Of a stretch of DNA of 64,000 nucleotides, positions 18,374 through 25,982 are shown piece after piece. The notes under the pieces were generated by a model that ran no database searches, was not told the origin of the DNA, and saw only the letters and a list, made by a program, of their open reading frames with translations. Each line of letters begins with the position of its first letter. Position 1 is the stretch's first letter. This DNA is from Clostridium sp. KNHs214 (lineage in GTDB: Bacteria > Bacillota > Clostridia > Clostridiales > Clostridiaceae), in assembly GCF_000744935.1 (NCBI RefSeq), contig NZ_JQMW01000013.1, positions 496,001 to 560,000 on the forward strand, given 5' to 3'. Position numbers and translations under genes: made by a program.

Positions 18374-19237
18374 TTACGCCTCCTTCATAAGCTTCATGTA
18401 AGCATCTTCTATAGAAGGTTTAACACTCTTTGCATCTTCAAAAGGCTTTTCCTTTGATATTATTTTAAGCTTTATACTATCTCCTTCTGAAACTGTAGAT
18501 ATAATAGAAAATTTATTTCTTACTTCATCTAAGCTTTCCCTTGCTATATTTGATATCCAAACATATCCTTGAGCATTTTCTAGTAATTTTTTAACTTTAC
18601 CTTGATATAGTATACTTCCTTCATTCAATATAGCTAAATTTTCGCAGGTAAACTCAACATCTTCTACTATGTGAGTAGATAATATAACTATTCTATCTTC
18701 AGAAAAGTCTCTTAAAAGATTACGAAATCTTATTCTTTCCTCTGGATCTAATCCTGCAGTAGGTTCATCCACAATTAGAACTTCAGGCTCATGAAGTATG
18801 GCTTGTGCAATACCTAGTCTTCTTTTCATACCACCTGATAAAGCTTTAACCTTAGTCTTCATGTGATTTTGAAGATTAACTTTATAAAGTAGCTGTTCTA
18901 TTCTCTCCTTCCTAAACTTTTTATTATTTATACCTGATAAAATAGCTAAATAATCTAAGGCTTCATATACATTCATATTAGGGTAAATTGAAAACTCCTG
19001 TGGAAGATATCCTACTATACTTCTTATATTTTTTTTATTATTTATTTCTATATCATTTATTTTTATGTCCCCTTCTGTTTTCTGTATAAGGGTAGTTAAT
19101 ATTCTCATTAGTGTAGTTTTACCAGCTCCATTAGGACCTAACAGCCCAAACATTCCTTCATTAATCTCTAAATTAATGCCCTTAAGCACTTGTTTATTTC
19201 CATAGGATTTTTTTAAATTATTTATTACAATTTTCAT
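18374..19237 (-). CDS. ABC transporter ATP-binding protein
   Basis: 287 residues from the ATG at 19235-19237 (GAAGGA upstream). An in-frame start at 19267 would lie further inside the upstream gene. Single ABC ATPase domain: Walker A GPNGAGKTT, Q-loop YLPQEFSIYPNMNV, signature LSGGMKRR, Walker B VLIVDEPTAGLD and switch His in STHIVEDVEF. The C-terminal extension of about 70 residues is typical of exporter-type (CcmA-like) ATPases. It overlaps the end of the upstream small membrane protein by 20 bases. It powers the ABC-2 permeases encoded next. Confidence 0.88.
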   Translation of the reverse strand: MKIVINNLKKSYGNKQVLKGINLEINEGMFGLLGPNGAGKTTLMRILTTLIQKTEGDIKINDIEINNKKNIRSIVGYLPQEFSIYPNMNVYEALDYLAILSGINNKKFRKERIEQLLYKVNLQNHMKTKVKALSGGMKRRLGIAQAILHEPEVLIVDEPTAGLDPEERIRFRNLLRDFSEDRIVILSTHIVEDVEFTCENLAILNEGSILYQGKVKKLLENAQGYVWISNIARESLDEVRNKFSIISTVSEGDSIKLKIISKEKPFEDAKSVKPSIEDAYMKLMKEA

Positions 19238-19520
19238 ATATTGTCCTTCTTTCCTCCCTATACTCATAAAAACTAATAAACGAAAATATACCTAAAGATG
19301 CACAAATTTCAACAGCTATATTGAAATTTGTTACTTTAATTAAAATGAAACTTATTATTAAAACCATTAATAAATTTGCAGCCATATTTATAGTTTTCAT
19401 TCTATGCCTTCTAGAGTTTTCTTTTACTGCTTCTTCTTCAGCTTTTAAATATTCTAAATACCTTGCTTTTGCAAAGACCCCCTGCAAAAATTTTTCATCT
19501 TCCATAGACATATTTTTCAA
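19218..19520 (-). CDS. Small membrane protein, possible anti-sigma or sensor partner
   Basis: About 100 residues. The proposed start is TTG at 19518-19520, overlapping the TGA of the sigma gene as TTGA with GAGAGGTG upstream; GTG at 19529 or ATG at 19511 are alternatives. A charged N-terminal half (EEEAVKENSRRHRM) is followed by two membrane helices (MAANLLMVLIISFILIKV and IAVEICASLGIFSFISFY). Anti-sigma factors often have a cytoplasmic N-terminus and a membrane anchor and are encoded directly after their ECF sigma gene, so that role is inferred from position only. No zinc-binding His-Cys motif is visible. Confidence 0.6.
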   Translation of the reverse strand: MKNMSMEDEKFLQGVFAKARYLEYLKAEEEAVKENSRRHRMKTINMAANLLMVLIISFILIKVTNFNIAVEICASLGIFSFISFYEYREERRTIYENCNK

Positions 19521-20053
19521 TACCCACACCTCTCTTTTTCTATAGACACCCTTAACTTTTTCCTTGCCCTATAAATCAAGATTTTTATCTGCATTAAGTT
19601 TTTACCCATAATTTCTGCTGCTTCTTTATAACTAAACCCCTCAAAATCTATTAAATAAATTACATTTCTGTATTCATCCTTCAGCTCATGGATTTTATCT
19701 TTAAGCATTTTTCTTTTTTCTTTATTTAATATACTTTCAACCGTATCATCTTTAGAAATATCATTGTGTATCTCAGTTAAAGGTACAGTAGATTTTTTTC
19801 TAATATAATCAATGCTTTTATTTCTTATTATTGTAAATAAATAAGTTTTAAATTTATATTTCTCGTTGTACTTTTCCTTATAAACATAGATATATCCAAA
19901 GCTTTCCTGTACAATATCTTCTGCAATATAATAATCATGAACATAGCTTTGAGAAAAAGCTACTGCTGATTTTCTGTATTTTATAACAATTTTCTCAAAG
20001 CTCTCCAGGTTTCCATCTTTGAATTTTCTCATAAGATGCAAATCTTCCTCCAT
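19517..20053 (-). CDS. RNA polymerase ECF-type sigma factor
   Basis: 178 residues. Sigma-70 region 2 is at about residues 10-80 (FEKIVIKYRKSAVAFSQSYV, YIAEDIVQESFGYIYV, KFKTYLFTIIRNKSIDYIR). Region 4 is at about 115-170, with the helix-turn-helix YKEAAEIMGKNLMQIKILIY and RARKKLRV. There is no region 1 or 3, as expected for the extracytoplasmic-function class. The start ATG follows AAAGGGGGGAG. It heads a five-gene unit (sigma, small membrane protein, ABC ATPase, two permeases), suggesting signal-controlled and probably autoregulated expression of the exporter, as in antimicrobial-peptide or envelope-stress modules. Confidence 0.88.
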   Translation of the reverse strand: MEEDLHLMRKFKDGNLESFEKIVIKYRKSAVAFSQSYVHDYYIAEDIVQESFGYIYVYKEKYNEKYKFKTYLFTIIRNKSIDYIRKKSTVPLTEIHNDISKDDTVESILNKEKRKMLKDKIHELKDEYRNVIYLIDFEGFSYKEAAEIMGKNLMQIKILIYRARKKLRVSIEKERCGY

Positions 20054-20227
20054 GCTCTCCCCCCTTTGCCTTTTGCAATGGATCGTAATATCTTATATAG
20101 ACGTCTAATTTAAAATACTTACACTACTTATTCGTATAAACCTCAATAAAGTTACACATAAATATTAATTATTTAAAAGTTCTTATTAACCCTCAAATAA
20201 TGTATAATACATGTTTAAAGTAATCTA

Positions 20228-21778
20228 TTATTTACCTAAACAATACTCTTCCATATTCCACTCTGCTGTTACCCAATCTTTGTAAAATTCTCTTTCGTGA
20301 CAAACCAAAAGTACAGTTCCCCCAAAATTTATAAGTGCTTCTTTTAAAATTTCCTTGGCACTTACATCTAAGTGATTGGTAGGCTCATCTAACACAAGCC
20401 AGTTGCTTTCCTTCATCATAAGCTTGCAAAGCCTTACCTTAGCCTGTTCTCCTCCACTCAATGCACACATATTTTGCATTATATGCTCTCTCTTAAGTCC
20501 ACACTTTCCAAGAGCCTCTCTTATTTCCGCTTGCGTTTTTTCAGGATATTCATTCCACACCTCATCTATAGGAGTGATATCTTTAGGCTTCACTTCCTGC
20601 TCAAAATAAGATGGGTAAATATGAACTCCAAAATTTATATCACCATGCAAAGGAGATATAACTCCCATTAAAGTTTTTAAGAGTGTAGATTTTCCTATAC
20701 CATTACAACCTGTAATAGCTACTTTTTCTCCCCTTGTAAGCTTTAAGTTCAAATTTTTTATTATAGGATATCTATAACCTATATCCATAGAATTACTTTC
20801 AAATATAAGCTTTCCTGATTTTCTAGCTTCTAAAAATGAAAAATATGGCTTTGGTGGTGTCTTAGGTTTTTCAATTCTTTCTATCTTATCTAGCTTCTTC
20901 TGCCTGCTTAAAGCCATTTTACTAGTGGAAGCTCTAACTTTATTTTTATCAATATAATCTTGAAGTTTTTTAATTTCCTTTTGCTGCTTCTGATACTCTT
21001 GCATATACCTTTGAGTTTCATCTTCACTGAGCTTTAAAAACTTTTCATAATTTCCTGGGTAACGCTTTAAAGCTGCAAATTGCAAATGATATATTACATT
21101 AGTTATATTGTTTATAAATGCAGTATCATGGGATATAACCACAAAACTTTTAGCATAGTTCTGTAAATATCCAGCCAGCCAATCCACATGTTCCTTATCT
21201 AGATAATTAGTAGGCTCATCCAAAAGCAAAAGATCATAACTTGTTAAAAGCAGCTTTGCAAGTTTAACTTTTGTACGCTGACCTCCACTTAACTTTTCTA
21301 CAGGCGTTTCCATGCCTAAATGGGATAATCCAAGTCCATTAGCTACATTTTCTATATAACTATCAATATTATAAAAATCACTAGCACTTAAAGCATCTTG
21401 AAGCCTAGAAAATTCTTTAAGAAGCTTCTCCATTTCCACTTCACTAGCCCTTGAAAGCTTATCTCCCACCTTCAACATTTTTGCTTCCATAGCATATAAT
21501 TCACTAAAGGATTCCTTAAGTACTTCTCTTATGGTTTTACCATCCTCTAGCTCAGAATGTTGATCTAAATAACCTATTTTAGTAGAAGCTGATTTATACA
21601 CTCTTCCTTCGTCAGGAATAAGTTCACCCACTATTATATTAAATAGCGTACTTTTACCAACTCCATTAATTCCTACTAACCCTGCATGCTCTCCATTTAA
21701 AATGTTTAAAGATATATCTTTAAATAAAATTTTATCTGCAAAGCCAAAACTTAAATTTTCAATACTTAATATACTCAT
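20228..21778 (-). CDS. ABC-F family ATPase (ribosome-acting, possible antibiotic-resistance type)
   Basis: 516 residues, soluble, with two ABC domains and no membrane helices. Domain 1 has Walker A GINGVGKST, signature LSGGQRTK and Walker B LLLLDEPTNYLD. A charged inter-domain linker follows (about 235-300, EYQKQQKEIKKLQDYIDKNK). Domain 2 has Walker A GCNGIGKST, signature LSGGEQAK and Walker B WLVLDEPTNHLD. ABC-F proteins bind the ribosomal E site; some displace PLSA or macrolide antibiotics and others are translation factors. A roughly 300-nt leader with a short ORF and two terminators, typical of antibiotic-inducible ABC-F genes, favours the resistance type. I cannot assign a subfamily. The ATG follows AGGAGAGATAGAG. 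Confidence 0.85.
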   Translation of the reverse strand: MSILSIENLSFGFADKILFKDISLNILNGEHAGLVGINGVGKSTLFNIIVGELIPDEGRVYKSASTKIGYLDQHSELEDGKTIREVLKESFSELYAMEAKMLKVGDKLSRASEVEMEKLLKEFSRLQDALSASDFYNIDSYIENVANGLGLSHLGMETPVEKLSGGQRTKVKLAKLLLTSYDLLLLDEPTNYLDKEHVDWLAGYLQNYAKSFVVISHDTAFINNITNVIYHLQFAALKRYPGNYEKFLKLSEDETQRYMQEYQKQQKEIKKLQDYIDKNKVRASTSKMALSRQKKLDKIERIEKPKTPPKPYFSFLEARKSGKLIFESNSMDIGYRYPIIKNLNLKLTRGEKVAITGCNGIGKSTLLKTLMGVISPLHGDINFGVHIYPSYFEQEVKPKDITPIDEVWNEYPEKTQAEIREALGKCGLKREHIMQNMCALSGGEQAKVRLCKLMMKESNWLVLDEPTNHLDVSAKEILKEALINFGGTVLLVCHEREFYKDWVTAEWNMEEYCLGK

Positions 21779-21810
21779 CTCTATCTCTCCTAAAAAATAT
21801 TGTAAATTAT

Positions 21811-21835
21811 TTGATTATTTGAATGTACCTTATTA
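21811..21835. repeat. Possible solo end of an H2 repeat
   Basis: TTATTTGAATGTACCTTA is identical to the right end of the H2 copy at 54758-54917, but no other part of the element is present. It lies between the second leader terminator and the ABC-F start. Confidence 0.35.
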
Positions 21836-21844
21836 CTTTTAAAT

Positions 21845-21886
21845 GCAAAAAGGGAAAGAGGCTATTAAAATTCCTCTTTCCCTTTA
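21845..21886 (-). terminator. Second terminator in the ABC-F leader
   Basis: Perfect 13-base arms AAAGGGAAAGAGG (21849-21861) and CCTCTTTCCCTTT (21873-21885). On the minus strand it is followed by TTTTTGCATTT. It lies 65 bases before the ABC-F start, on the same transcript, so it must be bypassed for expression. Confidence 0.75.
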
Positions 21887-21933
21887 AATAATAAAATAGA
21901 AAACCAATTTTTGTATAAAAAAATAAGGGTACC

Positions 21934-22058
21934 AAAAAAGAGTCTTTAATATGTCTCGTGAAATTTTATTAACCTAATTTAGCTAAAAAAGGGCGCACTT
22001 CTCCCGTATTTAAGCTAAACGGTTTACAAAAATTTCACAATTACACATTCTAGACTCT
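21934..22058 (-). promoter_or_regulatory. Attenuator hairpin overlapping a leader ORF
   Basis: On the minus strand the left arm runs from AGAGTCT (22052-22058) and pairs with AGACTCT (21939-21945). Internal pairing includes TGTGAAATTTTTGTAAAC with TTAATAAAATTTCAC and GTTTAGCT with AGCTAAAT. TTTTTT follows directly. The left arm contains the complete 12-codon ORF at 22010-22048, so a ribosome on that ORF would prevent hairpin formation. Confidence 0.6.
22010..22048 (-). CDS. Putative 12-residue leader peptide
   Basis: ATG at 22046-22048 to TAA at 22010-22012, encoding MCNCEIFVNRLA. GAGAG lies 7 bases and AAGGGAG about 14 bases upstream. It is placed inside the left arm of the attenuator hairpin upstream of the ABC-F gene. 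No similarity is claimed. The case rests on position, length and the RBS-like sequence, as in ribosome-mediated attenuation of antibiotic-induced genes. Confidence 0.45.
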   Translation of the reverse strand: MCNCEIFVNRLA

Positions 22059-22100
22059 CAACTCCCTTAATAATTAAAATAATAATAATTTACTAATTTT

Positions 22101-22129
22101 ATACTACATTACATACTTTAATAAGTCAA
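22101..22129 (-). promoter_or_regulatory. Promoter of the ABC-F leader transcript
   Basis: Minus strand TTGACT (22124-22129), 17-base spacer, TAGTAT (22101-22106). The start is predicted near 22094, giving a leader of about 315 nt before the ABC-F ATG. The remainder of the gap, up to 22293, is AT-rich with no gene. Confidence 0.65.
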
Positions 22130-22293
22130 CCGTAATTACTCATATAACTTGAAATTTTGTATTAAGTTTTTTTGTCATAGACATTATGTGCTCTTCACAT
22201 TTTCTCAGTATCACATTTTACAAAATAACTTTCAACCTTTATCATAAATAGTATATGATTTACAACGCCTGATTTTTATGTCCAATACTACTT

Positions 22294-23982
22294 TTAAAAC
22301 GCATTTACTATTAATTTTTTAGTATATTCTTCCCTTGGGCTTTGAAACACTTTCACCACATTACCCTGCTCCACTACTTTTCCCTCTGTCATAACTAGTA
22401 CTCTATCAGATATTTTCCTAGCTAAATACAAATCATGGGTTATATAAAGTATGGAAAATCCTTTTCTATTTTGAAGCTCTTTTAATAATCTTGTTATATT
22501 AGCTTTGGTGGAAGGATCTAGCATGGAACTTATTTCATCTGCTATTAATACTTTAGGCTCTAGTATTAAGCTTCTAGCTATGGCTATTCTTTGCCTTTGA
22601 CCACCGCTTAATTCATTACATTTCTTACTTAAAAAATATTCCTCTTTAGGAAGCTGAACCTCTTCTAATAACTCCATAACTTTTCTCTTTCTATATTCCT
22701 TATCTCCATCTTTTAATATGTCTAAAGGCTCCCTTATCACTTCTTCTACTGTTAATTTTCCATTAGTTGAAGACAGCGGGTCTTGAAATACCATTTGTAT
22801 TCCTTTTTTCTTGCAAGTTACATTATTTTCCTTAACTTCTTCTCCTTCAAAAATTACACTTCCTGAATCACCTTTCAAAAGTCCGCACAATATCTTACCA
22901 AAAGTAGTTTTACCTGAACCCGACTGACCTATTAAGCTAACTATTTCTCCACTTCTTATCTTAACACTACAACCTTTGCAAGCTTCTACAGGATTATCTT
23001 TATGAATGTACGTTTTCTTCACATTTTTAGCTTCCAATAAAGTTATTATTCCCCCTCTATTACAAGCTACTTTTCTATTTTCACCTATATTTTTTAGAAT
23101 AGGTCTGCAGCTAGAACACTGCTCTTTCCTCTGATTACATCTACTGTAAAATACACATGCTGAATCTTTTCCTTCTTCACAAACTCCTCTTATACCCCAT
23201 AAATCTTGATAGACGTTTAGCTCTAAAGAAGAATATATAAGGCCTCTAGTGTAGGTATGAGCAGGCTCATCTAATATTTCTTTAGCTATTCCCTCTTCTA
23301 ATACATTTCCTCTATACAAAACCTCTATTTTACTACATAAGGTGTTAATTACAGATAAATCATGAGATATTACTATCATAGAAAATCTCTTTTCTTTTTG
23401 AAGCTTCCCTATTAAATTAACTATTTCATTTTTACTTACAGGGTCTAAAGCTGTGGTAGGCTCATCTACTAATAAAAGTTCAGGGTCACAAGCAAGGGCC
23501 ATGGCTATAAGCACTCTTTGACGCATACCTCCTGAAAGCATATGAGGATATTTCTTTCCCCAATGAGGCTGAAGTCCAACCATTTTTAACAGTTCCTCTG
23601 ACTTTCTGTAGGCTTCTAATTTGCTTATATTTTTATGTTCTATAATACTCTCTGCAATTTGGGTGTTTATGTCTAAAACGGGATTCAGTATATCCAAGCT
23701 ATTTTGAAATACCATAGATACTTTATTCCATCTATAAAAATTAAGTTCCCTATCCTTTAATGAATTTAAGTCCGTGCCTTCATATAAGATTTCACCTTTA
23801 GTATCTGCCTTATCCGTTAAAAGCCCCATTACAGCTAAAGCAATAGAACTTTTGCCACTACCGGATTCACCTATTATCCCCAAAGTCTCACCTTTTTTTA
23901 CCTGGAAACTAACCTTAGAAACCGCCTCTACGCCTCCATGATATGTGACAAATAAATCTTTTACCTCTAAAACATTTTCCAT
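22294..23982 (-). CDS. Peptide/metal-type ABC importer, fused double ATPase (DppD-DppF type)
   Basis: 562 residues with two complete ABC ATPase domains that are usually separate DppD and DppF proteins. Domain 1 has Walker A GESGSGKSS, signature LSGGMRQR and Walker B LLLVDEPTTALD. The C-terminal cysteine cluster typical of OppD (CVFYSRCNQRKEQCSSC, about 272-288) is kept. Domain 2 has Walker A GQSGSGKTT, signature LSGGQRQR and Walker B VLIADEISSMLD. It drives the importer formed by the two permeases and binding protein upstream (12-base gap to the permease). Substrate may be a peptide, nickel or a metallophore. Confidence 0.85.
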   Translation of the reverse strand: MENVLEVKDLFVTYHGGVEAVSKVSFQVKKGETLGIIGESGSGKSSIALAVMGLLTDKADTKGEILYEGTDLNSLKDRELNFYRWNKVSMVFQNSLDILNPVLDINTQIAESIIEHKNISKLEAYRKSEELLKMVGLQPHWGKKYPHMLSGGMRQRVLIAMALACDPELLLVDEPTTALDPVSKNEIVNLIGKLQKEKRFSMIVISHDLSVINTLCSKIEVLYRGNVLEEGIAKEILDEPAHTYTRGLIYSSLELNVYQDLWGIRGVCEEGKDSACVFYSRCNQRKEQCSSCRPILKNIGENRKVACNRGGIITLLEAKNVKKTYIHKDNPVEACKGCSVKIRSGEIVSLIGQSGSGKTTFGKILCGLLKGDSGSVIFEGEEVKENNVTCKKKGIQMVFQDPLSSTNGKLTVEEVIREPLDILKDGDKEYRKRKVMELLEEVQLPKEEYFLSKKCNELSGGQRQRIAIARSLILEPKVLIADEISSMLDPSTKANITRLLKELQNRKGFSILYITHDLYLARKISDRVLVMTEGKVVEQGNVVKVFQSPREEYTKKLIVNAF

Positions 23983-23994
23983 AAAAACCCCACC

Positions 23995-24906
23995 TTAAAT
24001 TTTTTCTATTTCTCTGCCTAAAAAAGCTATGCTCATAACTGTAACTGTTATAGCCACTAAAGGACTTACTATCCACCACTTCCAATACTCAGTGAAGTAT
24101 ATACCTTGGAAACCCATGGCATGATTAAGTATTATTCCCCAACTTTTTGAGTTAGGATCTCCTAGCCCTAAAAATGAAAGAGAAGCCTCTGCTATAATGG
24201 CTTTATTCACTAATTTTATTATACTAACCATAAGCACCGGAAATACATCCCTTAATATGTGCTTTTTAGTTATATGAAGAAATCCTCCCCCATAACTTTT
24301 AGCAGCAATTATATAGTCTTCTTTAGCTATAGACATAACCTTAGCTCGTACTATTCTTGCAGGGGTTGTCCATGAAAATAAACTAAGCACTATGATAATA
24401 TTGAATATACTTGGGCCAAAAAATGCCCCTATTATTATCATCAAAGGAAGATCCGGAAGAATTATCATAATATCTGTTATTCTCATAAGCACTCTGTCAG
24501 CTATGCCACCATAATATCCGCATACAATTCCTATTATTCCACCACCAACTCCTGCCAATAGTGCCGTTCCAAAACCAACTATAATACTTATCCTTGTTCC
24601 AATACATATTTGAGCCCATAGGTCTATCCCCAAATCATCTGTTCCCAAAATATGTGCCTTGGTAGGAGCTTCAAGAGCTGCCCCTGATGGAATATTATAA
24701 GGATGTTTACTTAAAACCGGTGCAAATATCCCTATTATTAATAATAAAATAAGTATTCCTAAAGATATTTTTCCTGAAGTACACATATTAAGCCTTTTAC
24801 TTCCTCTTATTCCTAAAGCTTTTCCACTTGTATCTATATATTTTCTTTTTATATCCATACACTTTCTTTTTACTACAGATAATTTATTACTCTCCATGCT
24901 ATTCAC
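23995..24906 (-). CDS. ABC importer permease (DppC/NikC type)
   Basis: 303 residues. An unusually long charged N-terminus of about 45 residues precedes the first membrane helix (ISLGILILLLIIGIFAPVL). Next comes the Dpp/Opp N-terminal signature HPYNIPSGAALEAPTKAHILGTDDLGIDLWAQ. The BPD_transp_1 coupling loop is in the C-terminal half (AKSYGGGFLHITKKHILRDV). About six helices in total. Its ATG immediately precedes the stop of the other permease's frame, so the subunits are tightly coupled. It forms the inner-membrane channel with the permease at 24907-25893. Confidence 0.87.
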   Translation of the reverse strand: MNSMESNKLSVVKRKCMDIKRKYIDTSGKALGIRGSKRLNMCTSGKISLGILILLLIIGIFAPVLSKHPYNIPSGAALEAPTKAHILGTDDLGIDLWAQICIGTRISIIVGFGTALLAGVGGGIIGIVCGYYGGIADRVLMRITDIMIILPDLPLMIIIGAFFGPSIFNIIIVLSLFSWTTPARIVRAKVMSIAKEDYIIAAKSYGGGFLHITKKHILRDVFPVLMVSIIKLVNKAIIAEASLSFLGLGDPNSKSWGIILNHAMGFQGIYFTEYWKWWIVSPLVAITVTVMSIAFLGREIEKI

Positions 24907-25893
24907 CTAATCCACATTCATTCTTGGGTCTAACTTTTTACAAACTATATCTGAAAGAAAATTACTTATAAGTACCAATAGGGTAACCAATATAAATATT
25001 CCTTGAATTAATGGATAATCCCGCACAAAAACCGCCTCTTTCATAAGCTTTCCTAAACCCGGATATTGAAATACATTTTCCACAAGAATAGCTCCTCCTA
25101 TCATTGCTCCAAGACTTAAAAATATTCTGGTTATTATAGGGAAAATAGCATTTCTAAGGGCATGTCGGAAAACTATAGTTCTCCTTTTAAGCCCTTTACC
25201 CTTTGCTGTTTGTATATAATCCTTTGAAAGCACTGATATAGTGGAATTTCTAGATAGCAAATAAAATCCACCTAGATTTGATATAGTTAAAGTTAACACT
25301 GGCAAAAATCCATGATGAACTATATCCTTAATTTGTGCATATTTATTTGAATACTCAGCGAAACTTTCTGTTGCACCAGCTAAAGGAAATAGACCATATT
25401 TAGCTGCCAATATAAAAAGAAAAAGCGTCCCCACTAAAAAAGGAGGTATTTCTGAAAATCCCAGCATAATAAAATAGAGGATTCCGTCTCCCTTTTTATT
25501 TTTGTACCAAGCAGATATACATCCCAAAACGCAACCAATAACTGCACTTAAAAATGTAGAAATTAAAACTAATCCCACAGTCCATCCTATTCTGCTTTTT
25601 ATTATATTTAAAACTTGATCATTATAATAAATGCTGTATCCTAAATTTCCTTTAAAAGTATCCTTAATATATTTATCATATTGCTCTGACAAAGGTTTAT
25701 CCAATCCATAATAAGCCTTATATTTCTCTATTTGCTCCTCAGTGTAAGTTATATTTACATCTCCTTCATCTGAAGACAAAAAAGTGAATGGGTCCCCAGG
25801 CATAAGCCTAGGGATCATGAAATTAAAGGTCAACACACAAAAGAATGTAAATATATATCCCATTATTTTTTTATTGCAATATTTTTTCCACAT
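24907..25893 (-). CDS. ABC importer permease (DppB/NikB type)
   Basis: 328 residues from the ATG at 25891-25893 (GTGAGG upstream). A longer in-frame start would run through the palindromic repeat at 25935-25982. Features of the DppB family: an N-terminal helix followed by PRLMPGDPFTFL, then six helices with the coupling loop AKGKGLKRRTIVFRHALRNA, ending in KKLDPRMNVD (the DPR motif). It pairs with the DppC-like permease encoded directly downstream. Confidence 0.88.
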   Translation of the reverse strand: MWKKYCNKKIMGYIFTFFCVLTFNFMIPRLMPGDPFTFLSSDEGDVNITYTEEQIEKYKAYYGLDKPLSEQYDKYIKDTFKGNLGYSIYYNDQVLNIIKSRIGWTVGLVLISTFLSAVIGCVLGCISAWYKNKKGDGILYFIMLGFSEIPPFLVGTLFLFILAAKYGLFPLAGATESFAEYSNKYAQIKDIVHHGFLPVLTLTISNLGGFYLLSRNSTISVLSKDYIQTAKGKGLKRRTIVFRHALRNAIFPIITRIFLSLGAMIGGAILVENVFQYPGLGKLMKEAVFVRDYPLIQGIFILVTLLVLISNFLSDIVCKKLDPRMNVD

Positions 25894-25934
25894 AAAAACC
25901 TCACTCTTTCCTGCAAATATCAACAAACATCGGC

Positions 25935-25982
25935 AGGTGACAGGCACCTTTTTCGACAAAAGTCGGTAGGTGCCTGTCACCT
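25935..25982. repeat. GGTGACAGGCACC-type hairpin repeat inside the ABC operon
   Basis: 15-base arms AGGTGACAGGCACCT (25935-25949) and AGGTGCCTGTCACCT (25968-25982), with an inner CGAC/GTCG stem. The right arm overlaps the TAG stop of the binding-protein gene. Hairpins with this core sequence recur in many Firmicute genomes and are associated with REP-type Y1 transposases (from memory). Here it may act as a transcript-stability boundary between a highly expressed binding protein and its permeases. Confidence 0.7.

Noticed and set aside
21934-22058. Another dispersed palindromic repeat family upstream of the ABC-F gene
   Set aside because: No second copy was seen, and position after a promoter, embedded ORF and trailing T-run point to an attenuator instead.
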